Assembly (NCBI GenBank): GCA_031289415.1
Contig: JAITPN010000014.1
Location: 26,776-90,775, forward strand
Source: Prevotellaceae bacterium
GTDB lineage: Bacteria > Bacteroidota > Bacteroidia > Bacteroidales > UBA932
Length of the DNA stretch: 64,000 nucleotides
Direction of reading: 5' to 3'
Part shown: positions 34,927-43,233 of the stretch, piece by piece
Layout: each line of letters starts with the position of its first letter
How positions within the stretch are numbered: the first letter of the stretch is position 1
Translations under genes and position numbers: made by a program
The notes under the pieces: generated by a model
Told to the model about the DNA's origin: nothing
The model's database searches: none
What the model saw: the letters and a program-made list of their open reading frames with translations, nothing else

Positions 34927-35008
34927 AATTTAAAATACCAATAAAAAACAAATATAGTCTTTTATTGGCATTCCTCCAAATATTAGATGTAATTTTTTTT
35001 ACATCCGC

Positions 35009-35206
35009 TTAATTATTTTCTTCCAAAAGTTGCATTTGTTGACGGTAAATAGCTTTTTTAACTTTATCGCGACGTTGTACAGATCTCTTTACAAACGCCT
35101 TGCGACTACGCAACTCACGCACTGTGCCGGTTTTTTCAAACTTACGTTTAAACTTCTTTAATGCGCGTTCTATGTTTTCGCCTTCTTTAACTGGTACTAT
35201 AATCAT
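35009..35206 (-). CDS. rpsU: 30S ribosomal protein S21
   Basis: 65 residues: MIIVPVKEGENIERALKKFKRKFEKTG identifies bS21. It lies at the mouth of the 16S 3' end and in Bacteroidota helps hide the anti-Shine-Dalgarno sequence. Unlike its neighbours it has a perfect extended Shine-Dalgarno (35214-35223) 7 nt before the ATG. First gene of rpsU-xerD-hpf. Confidence 0.96.
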   Translation of the reverse strand: MIIVPVKEGENIERALKKFKRKFEKTGTVRELRSRKAFVKRSVQRRDKVKKAIYRQQMQLLEENN

Positions 35207-35213
35207 AATGCAA

Positions 35214-35223
35214 CCACCTCCTT
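35214..35223 (-). promoter_or_regulatory. Perfect Shine-Dalgarno of rpsU
   Basis: Minus-strand AAGGAGGTGG, fully complementary to the 16S 3' tail, spaced 7 nt from the ATG. Most genes here lack any such site. Published work on Flavobacterium links this to autoregulation: ribosomes lacking S21 expose the anti-Shine-Dalgarno and translate rpsU. Confidence 0.9.
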
Positions 35224-35236
35224 TTATTTAGGGCGG

Positions 35237-35244
35237 CAAAGGTA
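35237..35244 (-). promoter_or_regulatory. -7 box (TACCTTTG) for rpsU
   Basis: Minus-strand TACCTTTG; the transcript would start only a few nt before the Shine-Dalgarno. Confidence 0.65.
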
Positions 35245-35338
35245 ATTATTTATTTCCGAATCACAAAATTTATTTTGCGACAAGGTTCGAGAATGTAAAA
35301 AAATTACACATTTTGTTTATCGTTTTAAATAAAATGTT

Positions 35339-35346
35339 TATCTTTG
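35339..35346 (+). promoter_or_regulatory. -7 box (TATCTTTG) for the S41 protein gene
   Basis: TATCTTTG, 57 bp before the ATG at 35404. Confidence 0.5.
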
Positions 35347-35403
35347 TAACATAATCTGATATATAAAAATATAGCGTGTGTGTTTGTCAATAAATAAAAA
35401 ATC

Positions 35404-36963
35404 ATGAAAAAAATAGTATTTATAACAATTTTATTATTCTCCGGGGTTGATGGCTTTTGTCAGTTATCACACATGGATAGTATAAAACAGGAGCGTCGTA
35501 ATGAGGTTGATTTTATTATAAAATCATTGGTCGACAATAATATAGATGCATTACGCGGATTAACAAAAGAGGAATGGGATGAAGGGATAAGAGAAATTTA
35601 CAAGAAAGTAGATGAAGCAAATACAAGACGAGAATATTATTTTGCGTTGCGGTATTTCGGAGCATTGATAAATGATGCGCATAGCGCATTTCCTGACAAC
35701 GGAGTTTATAGTAGAAAAGGTATTTTCCGAGAAACAGATACAATATTTCCTATTTGGGTGAAATCTTGGTATGACAACAGTGTTTTTACAGTCAAAGATT
35801 TTTCGGATAATATCCCCCAATACTCCGAAATAATCTCTATAAATGACATTCCTGCAAAAGAAATTGCACTGAAACAACGAAAAATCATACCCAACGAAAG
35901 TCGTCTTGCCATAGCTGCAACATCAATATCTTCCTCTGTTTCAGATGAAGGAGATCCGCGTACAGGGACGTCCTTTGTCAATTATTTATTCTGTGAAAAT
36001 ATCAAACAGCCTTTTATTGTAGAATATAAATCGTGCAATGACACGATATTACATAAAACAATATTGAAAGGATTGCCACGTGGAGAAGTTTTTCAAGCGC
36101 TTAAAAAAGACGGAAATGCCCAAAAAGAAGGCTTTGCCATGATATTCAGTTTGGGTAAAAACACCATAAATTACAATAAAATAAACGATACTATCGGCGT
36201 TTTAAAAATTAAAATGTTTTTAGCCTCAGGAGTCTTTCGTTTCCTTTTTGCAGGGACAGATGCCGGTTTTTATAAAAAATTAGCAAAATGTATGAAACAG
36301 ATAAAAAAAGATGGCATTACACATTTGATACTTGATATACGTGACAACGTAGGTGGGTATGTATATGATGTTTATGAGTTATTGGCTTGTTTCACTGATG
36401 AAAAATTTCCTATAACCGACATATATAAAATAAACGATAACAACAGACAAGCTGCACAAAAAACATTAAAAGGAACATATAAGTATATTTATGGGAAAAA
36501 GAATCCTGATGCACGACGTTCGATAGAAATTTTTAATTCTTTGCCTGTGGGTTCTTATTTTAGAAGCGACACGATACTTCCTATGCATTACACACCGAGA
36601 TATTCAGGTGAAAAATATATTGGTAAAACATATTTGTTGACGAATGGAATGTGTTACTCTGCATCTATTCTATTCGCTGATTTATTCCAATCACAAAAAT
36701 TGGGATTATTGGTAGGAGAGTCCCCCGGAGGTTATACAGCGGTTTCGAATGGAGATTATATCAATATAACTTTGCCATTATCGAAAAGGATACCCCTTAA
36801 AGTATCTGAAGGTGTAACAGGAAATTCTATAAATCTTAAATATGAATATTTAAAACCGGATATTCCAATAGAGCCTACTTTAGAAGAATGGCTATACGAC
36901 AGATACGATCCTTTGGCATTATTAATGGCAATGATTAAAGAAAGTAGAGTTGTAAAAAAATGA
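35404..36963 (+). CDS. Secreted S41-family (tail-specific protease-like) protein
   Basis: 519 residues. Signal peptide ending VDGFCQ, a helical N-terminal region (~20-110), then a divergent PDZ-like segment (YSEIISINDIPAKEI). The S41 core has LILDIRDNVGGY and the nucleophile region LLTNGMCYSASILFADLFQ, followed by GESPGGY. Probably periplasmic. The DNA is distinctly AT-rich, as are the next few genes, suggesting an accessory block. Substrate unknown. Confidence 0.82.
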   Translation: MKKIVFITILLFSGVDGFCQLSHMDSIKQERRNEVDFIIKSLVDNNIDALRGLTKEEWDEGIREIYKKVDEANTRREYYFALRYFGALINDAHSAFPDNGVYSRKGIFRETDTIFPIWVKSWYDNSVFTVKDFSDNIPQYSEIISINDIPAKEIALKQRKIIPNESRLAIAATSISSSVSDEGDPRTGTSFVNYLFCENIKQPFIVEYKSCNDTILHKTILKGLPRGEVFQALKKDGNAQKEGFAMIFSLGKNTINYNKINDTIGVLKIKMFLASGVFRFLFAGTDAGFYKKLAKCMKQIKKDGITHLILDIRDNVGGYVYDVYELLACFTDEKFPITDIYKINDNNRQAAQKTLKGTYKYIYGKKNPDARRSIEIFNSLPVGSYFRSDTILPMHYTPRYSGEKYIGKTYLLTNGMCYSASILFADLFQSQKLGLLVGESPGGYTAVSNGDYINITLPLSKRIPLKVSEGVTGNSINLKYEYLKPDIPIEPTLEEWLYDRYDPLALLMAMIKESRVVKK

Positions 36964-37001
36964 AACAGTTTCTAAGAATCCTCAAAAACACATGACAAAA
37001 T

Positions 37002-37736
37002 TTACTTCAACGGTAACATTTCAACCGTTTTATAAAATACTTCGGCACATTCGAGTTGAAGTAAAATTTTACCTTTCGTTTGACTTAGGTTGTAGGCATT
37101 GTTCACCAAATGTCCGTTTACGTAGTGTTCCGATTTGTCGTCAATGCAAATGATTTCAATGGTATTCCAATCCGACGTTTCAAAGTTTTCGGTACGGATA
37201 ATCCGTTTTAATCCGTTGTTTTCAATTTGGTTGGGCGAATCAGCCGTTGTACCTATACACCAATAGTCGCCGCAATCGTCTTCCTGTATCTGACATTCAA
37301 TAGACGTAGGCCATACTTTATCGGCAGCCGACGTAGAAAAGTGGTACAACACACCGCTGTCGCGCTTACTATCTTTGCGCGGCGGATATTTTTTCTCGCC
37401 CCAACGGAACACTACCCGCAAATAGTAATTTTTAAAAGTCTGTTTTGTACACAGATACCCCATGCTTTCGCCGTCAAAGCGCATCACGCCGTCTTCAATA
37501 CGAAATGCTTTTTCTACGTCGTTGTTTTTGCCGTATTTATCTGTGTAAGTGTACCATCCGTTGAAATTCTTGCCGTTGAATAACGAAATGGGGGTTACTG
37601 TTTCGCCTTTCAGTTTGGTAAACAGGGATATGTCCTTGTGCGATTTCAATATTTGCGGCGTAGGCGTTTTCTGCGCAAAAAGTTGTCCTGTAACGGTTGT
37701 TACACCTAAAAGTGCTGTAAAAATAATTTTTTTCAT
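37002..37736 (-). CDS. DUF1080 (3-keto-disaccharide hydrolase-like) secreted protein
   Basis: 244 residues. Signal peptide MKKIIFTALLGVTTVTGQLFAQ, then the family pattern SLFNGKNFNGWY, FRIEDGVMRFDGESMGYL, DSGVLYHFS, SIECQIQEDDCGDYW and WNTIEIICIDD. This is a concanavalin-like jelly roll common in Bacteroidota and assigned to glycan-related hydrolysis. It begins 2 bp after the stop of the truncated zeta gene. Confidence 0.85.
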   Translation of the reverse strand: MKKIIFTALLGVTTVTGQLFAQKTPTPQILKSHKDISLFTKLKGETVTPISLFNGKNFNGWYTYTDKYGKNNDVEKAFRIEDGVMRFDGESMGYLCTKQTFKNYYLRVVFRWGEKKYPPRKDSKRDSGVLYHFSTSAADKVWPTSIECQIQEDDCGDYWCIGTTADSPNQIENNGLKRIIRTENFETSDWNTIEIICIDDKSEHYVNGHLVNNAYNLSQTKGKILLQLECAEVFYKTVEMLPLK

Positions 37737-37738
37737 AT

Positions 37739-38251
37739 TTATATGTGTTTAAAAAACGTTTTTAGCGGTCTTGTTTTCAGTTTATTTGCTTTTATTTGTA
37801 CGTCATAACCACCCTCATGTAACAACCGCGCTGTTTCACCGACTATATTAGGATTGCGCAATGTGGTTTCAATAAGCATATTGCGGCGACTTTTCCCTGT
37901 ATCTTCGATTAACCGGCGTATCCATTCGCCACTGTCTTTAGCAGTGTAGGCTGCCATTAATTTATCATTGGCAAGATTGTATTCATGAAACTTAGGATGA
38001 TATTCACGTAGTGCATCACCCTCAATACGAACTATTCCACAACCGATTTGTTTATATTCTTTTAAAAATTGGTCGCCGAGTGATGACTTCCCACTTGCAT
38101 TTTGCCCACCTAAAATGATTGCTGTAGGACGCGACCGCGGGAACGTATTTGTTACCGTTCTTTCAAAAATTTTATCTTTTTTGTAAATCTGTAAATTTTC
38201 TTCTATAGAAAGCTGCCCGGCATTGACGCAATCATTATAGGTTGCTTGCAT
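37739..38251 (-). CDS. Zeta-toxin-like kinase, C-terminally truncated
   Basis: 170 residues. The Walker A GGQNASGKSS at 48-57, IEGDALREYHPKF, and LIETTLRNPN match zeta toxins, which phosphorylate UDP-N-acetyl sugars. Family members continue for another ~50-100 residues with Arg-rich segments, but here the frame ends in KANKLKTRPLKTFFKHI right before the next gene. A truncation by deletion or frameshift is likely. Its start overlaps the upstream partner gene by 17 bp. Confidence 0.75.
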   Translation of the reverse strand: MQATYNDCVNAGQLSIEENLQIYKKDKIFERTVTNTFPRSRPTAIILGGQNASGKSSLGDQFLKEYKQIGCGIVRIEGDALREYHPKFHEYNLANDKLMAAYTAKDSGEWIRRLIEDTGKSRRNMLIETTLRNPNIVGETARLLHEGGYDVQIKANKLKTRPLKTFFKHI

Positions 38252-38525
38252 AACGAGAATGTTGTAAGATATATTCTAAGGTAATACCATTTTTAACAAG
38301 AGGTTTGACTTCCTTATATACTCTTTCAGTACCTTCTTTATCAGCAATTTCTAATGTATTCCGCCAAGTAGCATAAGGAAATTCAAATTCTCTAATTGCC
38401 GCTTCGTCGTCTTCATTTTTTACAGTTCTGCATAAAGTGAGACATTGTACAGTTAAATCACCAAGTATTTCTTTTGCACAAAGGTATTTATTGCATTCTT
38501 CAGGTGTATAAGCTTTTAATTCCAT
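38235..38525 (-). CDS. Putative antitoxin partner of the zeta-like protein
   Basis: 96 residues, mainly helical: MELKAYTPEECNKYLCAKEILGDLTVQCLTLCRTVKNE at the start. No recognised family. Its 17-bp overlap with the zeta-like gene, its small size and the promoter directly in front (38557-38564) fit an antitoxin-first pair. The sequence is not obviously an epsilon antitoxin. Confidence 0.6.
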   Translation of the reverse strand: MELKAYTPEECNKYLCAKEILGDLTVQCLTLCRTVKNEDDEAAIREFEFPYATWRNTLEIADKEGTERVYKEVKPLVKNGITLEYILQHSRYASNL

Positions 38526-38556
38526 AACAAATATTTTTTACTTTTCCCTATTTTTG

Positions 38557-38564
38557 CAAAGATA
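38557..38564 (-). promoter_or_regulatory. -7 box (TATCTTTG) for the zeta pair
   Basis: Minus-strand TATCTTTG, 31 bp before the ATG at 38525. Confidence 0.6.
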
Positions 38565-38576
38565 CGAATTTTTTTC

Positions 38577-39137
38577 TTAAAAATAATTCTTTTGTAACTC
38601 ATTTCTCGGCAAACTAAGTATTTTCAACGAAATACGTGTACCTATGCTGTAAAATAATTCATGCCTTTGCCGCTCATCGACGAATAAGGTGCGATAGGTA
38701 GGGCTGCAGAACAGCGACCAATAATCATTCACGGCATATTCTAATTCGACGCCTGCGATTAATCCTACATTTATTAAGTGTGTTTTCGGCGTAGGTTTAA
38801 ATCCGTGGAAGTCTTGTATTTTTGCAATAACGCCGAGATTCACATTAATAACCAAATGCTTTTTTAGGCGGTTACCGAAATATACCGGTGCGATGTTGGC
38901 GTATGATTCAATGTTGTAGTCGGTAAATTCTATGCCGGGTATTTCACCATCGGCATAGGTAAAGCGTGTATTCCATGCCAACCATGTGGTAAATGGAATG
39001 CCTAACCCTATGACGGGGGATATACACCCCATGTCGTTAACGCCCGCCCCGACTTCAATATTTGTGCCGCTTTCGCGAGTTTGAGCCGTAGCAGTTGCTG
39101 TTATGGCTAATAGTATGATTATGAGTGTCTTTTTCAT
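38577..39137 (-). CDS. Outer-membrane beta-barrel protein
   Basis: 186 residues from MKKTLIIILLAITATATAQ, a signal peptide; the frame to 39185 overlaps the upstream gene end. Alternating strands (GVNDMGCISPVIGLGIPF, HLVINVNLGVIAKI, ELFYSIGTRISLKIL) suggest an 8-strand barrel like those called by the outer-membrane beta-barrel family. It follows a lipoprotein gene by 25 bp; the two are probably one surface unit. Confidence 0.7.
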   Translation of the reverse strand: MKKTLIIILLAITATATAQTRESGTNIEVGAGVNDMGCISPVIGLGIPFTTWLAWNTRFTYADGEIPGIEFTDYNIESYANIAPVYFGNRLKKHLVINVNLGVIAKIQDFHGFKPTPKTHLINVGLIAGVELEYAVNDYWSLFCSPTYRTLFVDERQRHELFYSIGTRISLKILSLPRNELQKNYF

Positions 39138-39162
39138 CTTTCGTTTTTTAATGTGGTTAAAA

Positions 39163-39942
39163 TTATTCACCCGGAGGATTAACAAGCGTTATTTCATTAG
39201 ATTCAATTCGGATATGCTCACTTTCTGTGCCGTCGTTGTCTATTGCCCAAACTATGAAATACCCTAAAGGCACGTTAGCATCATCACCCAATACCATTTG
39301 TGGCATTTCTTCAGGCGTAGCTTCGAAGTATGGATATTCTGGTGATTCCCATGAATAAAAATATTCTACGTGAAATTTGACAATATAACCGCCGTAGATA
39401 GAATCGGCATCGTAAGAGCCGCTGATATCAAGATATAGTTGTGGAGTGGGCGGAATGGACTTAGAAAAATAATAATAAGCTTTGGCTTTTACCACAGGGG
39501 GGTAATTGTCGAAAACATATAAGTTTTTTTTCAATGCTGCCGTTTTTCCAAACTTGTCTTTCACTTGTACGGTAATGTCATATTCTCCGGTAGCGGTGGG
39601 TATAAGCCGGAATGTTTTTTTTTCAATGCTAAATTCTTTGGCATAGTTGTATTCCAACGGCACAGGAATGTTGTGTTCGTCCGTGACAATAATAGAATCG
39701 GATACGCTGACGGTAAGGGTTTGTAAATTTTGGTTTACATCCGTGGCTAAAATAGGGAAATCATAATAAATAGAATTTGCGGTGTCTCTTAATTTTCCTA
39801 TTTTTAGCGTATCTGTGATGGATAAATCAATAGTAGTAGTGAGTTCAGGCGGGTTATTCAAACCTTGGTAGTAAGGGTCTGAAGTACATCCGGCAAGAAA
39901 CATGCCGGAGTAACCTAATAAGTAATAGTAGTGTATTTTCAT
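39163..39942 (-). CDS. Lipoprotein with Ig-like folds
   Basis: 259 residues from MKIHYYYLLGYSG; a second ATG lies 3 bp upstream. Lipobox FLAGC followed by TSD. Two beta-rich segments (~40-140 and ~140-250) resemble Ig/cadherin-like domains; YDITVQVKDKFGKTA and DISGSYDADSIYGGYIVKF are the clearest. No enzyme motif. It may pair with the barrel protein encoded downstream. Confidence 0.7.
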   Translation of the reverse strand: MKIHYYYLLGYSGMFLAGCTSDPYYQGLNNPPELTTTIDLSITDTLKIGKLRDTANSIYYDFPILATDVNQNLQTLTVSVSDSIIVTDEHNIPVPLEYNYAKEFSIEKKTFRLIPTATGEYDITVQVKDKFGKTAALKKNLYVFDNYPPVVKAKAYYYFSKSIPPTPQLYLDISGSYDADSIYGGYIVKFHVEYFYSWESPEYPYFEATPEEMPQMVLGDDANVPLGYFIVWAIDNDGTESEHIRIESNEITLVNPPGE

Positions 39943-40001
39943 CATATAGTTTTTTTATTTGTTGATTGCTTTGATAATGTCAATGGTTCGTTAATAATAG
40001 A

Positions 40002-40009
40002 CAAAAGTA
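40002..40009 (-). promoter_or_regulatory. -7 box (TACTTTTG) for the lipoprotein/barrel unit
   Basis: Minus-strand TACTTTTG, 59 bp before the lipoprotein ATG. Confidence 0.5.
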
Positions 40010-40053
40010 TAACTAATGTTCCACAAATCAAATTTTATTTTAGTAAAAAATGA

Positions 40054-40061
40054 TATATTTG
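40054..40061 (+). promoter_or_regulatory. -7 box (TATATTTG) for the CotH gene
   Basis: TATATTTG, 24 bp before the ATG at 40086. A second match (TATTTTTG, 40074-40081) would give a nearly leaderless transcript. Confidence 0.45.
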
Positions 40062-40085
40062 GGTAAAAATGATTATTTTTGCATA

Positions 40086-41405
40086 ATGAAAAAGAACCTC
40101 TTACTATGCCTTGCAGCCGTATGTATGACAACGGCATGCCGCCACGACGAAGTCAAGGACATTCCTCCCAATCCGCCTGACAGCGAACTGTTTTCGCCCA
40201 AAGGCATTGCCGAAATCCGCATTCGCCTGCTGAACGACAAGAGCATTGATGACATTAAAAATGACAATGATGCAAGTTATTCCGGTAAAATGGAAGCGGA
40301 AATCGTCATTCAAAACTCGGCACATTCCGACTACGACGGCGGTCAATTATACACAGGGCGCATCCTCATTGAGGGTAGGGGATACTCGTCATGGGATCTT
40401 CCCAAAAAATCATACAACATTGATTTGAAAACCGCCGACGGCAGCGACAATCCGTCGCCGCTGCTGGACATGCCTGCTTGCGACGAATGGTGTCTGCAAA
40501 CCTTCGGGTTCGACCGCAGCCTGATGCGGATTCCGTTGGCTATGTATCTGGGACAGCGGACGAAAGGGATTGAATGGACGCCCCGTACCAAATATGCAGA
40601 ACTGTGGGTAAACGATGAATACAGAGGATTATACACGCTTACCGAGAAAATCCTGCGCGATAAAAACCGGATAAATATCGAACCGCTGAATAGCTCGCCG
40701 GACAACCTGTCGGGTGGGTATATTCTGGAGGAAAATACCAAAACGCTATCGACGCTTGAACGTGAAAAACAGTTTTTTACCGGCATCGGACAAGTCCCTA
40801 TCGGGTTCAAATATCCCAAAGCAAAAAACGTAACGGACGCCCAGCGGGAATGGATTATGAATTACATGCGTGAATTTGAAACCGTGCTATGGAACGACGA
40901 TGTGTTCAAAGACCCTATCGAGGGTTATCAGAAATACATTGATAAAGAGAGCTTTATTGACTGGACAATTTTGATAGAACACAGCGCCGACATTGACCAT
41001 GCGGGGAATATCAGCAATTATCTGCATAAAGATAAAGACCGGACATTGAAAATGAGCGCTCCGTGGGATTTCGACCGGGCATACGGCAACGAAACCGCCG
41101 CCATTGAAGGCAATTATGTCCGCATAGTACATTGGTACGGCAGGCTGGCGCAAGACGAGGCGTATTTGACGCAATACAAGGCGCGTATGCGCGAATTGAA
41201 ACCTTTATTCGACCGGATACCGGACATCATAGACGCTAATTTAGCCCAACTGCAAGCCGCAGGCGTAATGGAGCGCGAAGCCCAACGGTGGGCGGAGCTA
41301 CCGTCATGGACAGGTTGCGAAACCCGCGAAGAAGAAATCCAATTTTTGAAGCATTGGATTCAAGGGCGTACAGAATGGTGTTATAAGGAAATAGGTATAT
41401 ATTAG
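40086..41405 (+). CDS. CotH-family protein-kinase-like lipoprotein
   Basis: 439 residues from MKKNLLLCLAAVCMTTAC; the lipobox supports this start over the one at 40050. CotH pattern: GRGYSSWDLPKKSYNIDL, then DEWCLQTFGFDRSLMR, YAELWVNDEYRGLYTLTEKI, a GGYILEEN strand, ENTWxIEHSADIDH-like segment and SAPWDFDRAYGN. CotH of Bacillus phosphorylates spore coat protein; the role in Bacteroidota surface lipoproteins is unknown. Its stop overlaps the stop of convergent rarA. Confidence 0.85.
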   Translation: MKKNLLLCLAAVCMTTACRHDEVKDIPPNPPDSELFSPKGIAEIRIRLLNDKSIDDIKNDNDASYSGKMEAEIVIQNSAHSDYDGGQLYTGRILIEGRGYSSWDLPKKSYNIDLKTADGSDNPSPLLDMPACDEWCLQTFGFDRSLMRIPLAMYLGQRTKGIEWTPRTKYAELWVNDEYRGLYTLTEKILRDKNRINIEPLNSSPDNLSGGYILEENTKTLSTLEREKQFFTGIGQVPIGFKYPKAKNVTDAQREWIMNYMREFETVLWNDDVFKDPIEGYQKYIDKESFIDWTILIEHSADIDHAGNISNYLHKDKDRTLKMSAPWDFDRAYGNETAAIEGNYVRIVHWYGRLAQDEAYLTQYKARMRELKPLFDRIPDIIDANLAQLQAAGVMEREAQRWAELPSWTGCETREEEIQFLKHWIQGRTEWCYKEIGIY

Positions 41406-42688
41406 TACCCATATTTTTTCCACAACGTACGCAGCCAATCTCTTATGCTTTTTTCCTTAGGATTGTCGGCGGGGATGTATAGGGGAGTGCCTGCCACTTT
41501 TTCGGGCATGTATTCCAAGTCCACAAAGTTGCCGACATAATCGTGGGCATACTTGTAATCTTTGTGGTAGCCAAGTTCTTTCATCAGTCGGGTAGGGGCG
41601 TTGCGCAAGTGAAGGGGTACAGACAGGTCGCCTGTTTCCGCCACCAACGCGGCGGCTGTTTCTATTGCCATGTATGAAGCGTTGCTTTTGGGCGAAGTTG
41701 CCAAATATACAGCCGTTTGCGAAAGAATAATGCGGGCTTCGGGCATACCTATTTTATGTACGGCGTCGAAACACGTATTTGCCAACAGCAGCGCATTGGG
41801 GTTTGCCATACCTATATCTTCCGAAGCCAAAATCATCATACGGCGGGCGATGAACAGCGGGTCTTCGCCGCCGACAAGCATGCGGGCGAGGTAATAAACC
41901 GCCGCATTCGGGTCGCTGCCGCGCATACTTTTAATAAATGCCGAAATAATATCGTAGTGCTGTTCGCCGTTTTTATCATACAGGGCAATGTTTTCCTGCA
42001 AACGCTCGGCTACCACTTCGTTGCTGACGACCACCGTGTCGGCTACGCCATACGTGCCTACAATAATATCAATGATATTGATTAGCTTTCGGGCGTCGCC
42101 GCCCGAAAAACGGAACAGCGCCTCGGTGTCGCGCACTTCAAATTTACGGGTTTTCAGATAGACGTCTTCTTTAATAATCCGTTCCAGAAGACGTTGTAGT
42201 TCATTTATTGTTAGCGATTTAAGCACATAAACCTGACAGCGGGAGAGTAGGGGAGAGATTACTTCAAACGACGGATTTTCGGTGGTAGCGCCAATGAGCG
42301 TAACCGTGCCGTTTTCGACAGCTCCGAGCAGCGAATCTTGCTGCGCCTTGCTAAAACGATGAATTTCGTCAATAAACAAAATGGGCGACTTTTGGTTGAA
42401 AAAGCGTTGATTTTTAGACTTTTCAATAACTTCGCGTACATCTTTAACCCCCGAATTAATGGCGGAAAGCGAAAAAAACTGCCGTTCGAGCCGGTTGGCG
42501 ATAATACGCGCCAAACTCGTTTTACCCACGCCCGGAGGTCCCCAAAGGATAAACGACGACAGGTTGCCCGAATCAATCATGGTTCGCAACACAGCGCCCG
42601 GCGCTACAAGGTGCGATTGCCCTACATACTCGTCGAAGCATTGCGGACGCATACGTTCCGCCAAAGGGATATTTGGTATTTCACTCAT
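41402..42688 (-). CDS. rarA: Replication-associated recombination protein A (AAA ATPase)
   Basis: 428 residues: PLAERMRPQCFDEYVGQSHL, Walker A GPPGVGKTS at 50-58, Walker B ILFIDEIHRFS, sensor IGATTENPSFEV, and the C-terminal tetramerisation region (MLVGGEDPLFIARRMM). It acts at stalled forks. Four bases (41402-41405) are shared with the CotH stop, TTAG carrying both stop codons. Confidence 0.95.
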   Translation of the reverse strand: MSEIPNIPLAERMRPQCFDEYVGQSHLVAPGAVLRTMIDSGNLSSFILWGPPGVGKTSLARIIANRLERQFFSLSAINSGVKDVREVIEKSKNQRFFNQKSPILFIDEIHRFSKAQQDSLLGAVENGTVTLIGATTENPSFEVISPLLSRCQVYVLKSLTINELQRLLERIIKEDVYLKTRKFEVRDTEALFRFSGGDARKLINIIDIIVGTYGVADTVVVSNEVVAERLQENIALYDKNGEQHYDIISAFIKSMRGSDPNAAVYYLARMLVGGEDPLFIARRMMILASEDIGMANPNALLLANTCFDAVHKIGMPEARIILSQTAVYLATSPKSNASYMAIETAAALVAETGDLSVPLHLRNAPTRLMKELGYHKDYKYAHDYVGNFVDLEYMPEKVAGTPLYIPADNPKEKSIRDWLRTLWKKYGY

Positions 42689-42698
42689 CTTTGCCGTA

Positions 42699-42706
42699 CA
42701 AAAATA
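42699..42706 (-). promoter_or_regulatory. -7 box (TATTTTTG) for rarA
   Basis: Minus-strand TATTTTTG only 10 bp before the ATG, so the leader would be very short. Confidence 0.45.
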
Positions 42707-42769
42707 GGAAGAATAATTGACATATTTGTGGATAAAGACAAAAAAAATTACACGGGGGAGAAAAAGACG

Positions 42770-42777
42770 TATCTTTG
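42770..42777 (+). promoter_or_regulatory. -7 box (TATCTTTG) for the 36-codon gene
   Basis: TATCTTTG, 38 bp before the small ORF start at 42816. Confidence 0.55.
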
Positions 42778-42815
42778 TCGTAAGTTTAAACTATACAACC
42801 TAAAAATAATATGTT

Positions 42816-42926
42816 ATGAAAGAAGCAGAAACTTCCAAACTATATAATTTAGGCACTGAATACTTTACAAATAAGCAAATATTGGCTAATGCTCGCGACG
42901 AGTATCACAATTGTCAAGATAAATAA
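42816..42926 (+). CDS. Candidate 36-residue protein of unknown function
   Basis: ATG-initiated frame starting MKEAETSKLYNLGTEYF and ending DEYHNCQDK, too short for usual gene callers. It has a consensus -7 box 38 bp upstream and a weak hairpin with a T-run 13 bp downstream, forming a compact unit between rarA and the H1-like gene. The central LYNLGTEYFTNKQ looks like a helix of TPR type. A small regulatory RNA from the same promoter is an alternative. Confidence 0.45.
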   Translation: MKEAETSKLYNLGTEYFTNKQILANARDEYHNCQDK

Positions 42927-42938
42927 ATGAAATAAAAA

Positions 42939-42961
42939 TCCGGATCTCGCGGAATTTTTTT
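42939..42961 (+). terminator. Possible terminator of the 36-codon gene
   Basis: TCCG/CGGA stem around a 7-nt loop followed by seven T after AA. The stem is short. Confidence 0.35.
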
Positions 42962-43233
42962 ATAACTCTCTCAAATATAAAGAATAATAGGAGATTTGAA
43001 ATCCGACTTCTATGACTTAGTTAACATAATATAAATTATGTTAAAAACATTTTTTGAAAAAAATGATGAATTTTAGTAAAAATTTTCACAAAACTGTTTT
43101 TAATTTAAAATTTTGCCGTATAATTGCAAATTATTTGTTGGTTGTAAAATCCAAAAAATAATTTGTTAGAAGTATTGTAAATAATTATTAATAAAAGATA
43201 TATATAAATTATAAGTTTTAATTCCTATCTATT
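42962..43233. other. AT-rich upstream region of the H1-like gene, with a 24-bp inverted repeat
   Basis: No gene is visible. A perfect inverted repeat TTAACATAAT/ATTATGTTAA with a 4-nt centre lies at 43021-43044. It resembles an operator. No exact TAnnTTTG box was found, so the promoter of the next gene is not located. Confidence 0.5.
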
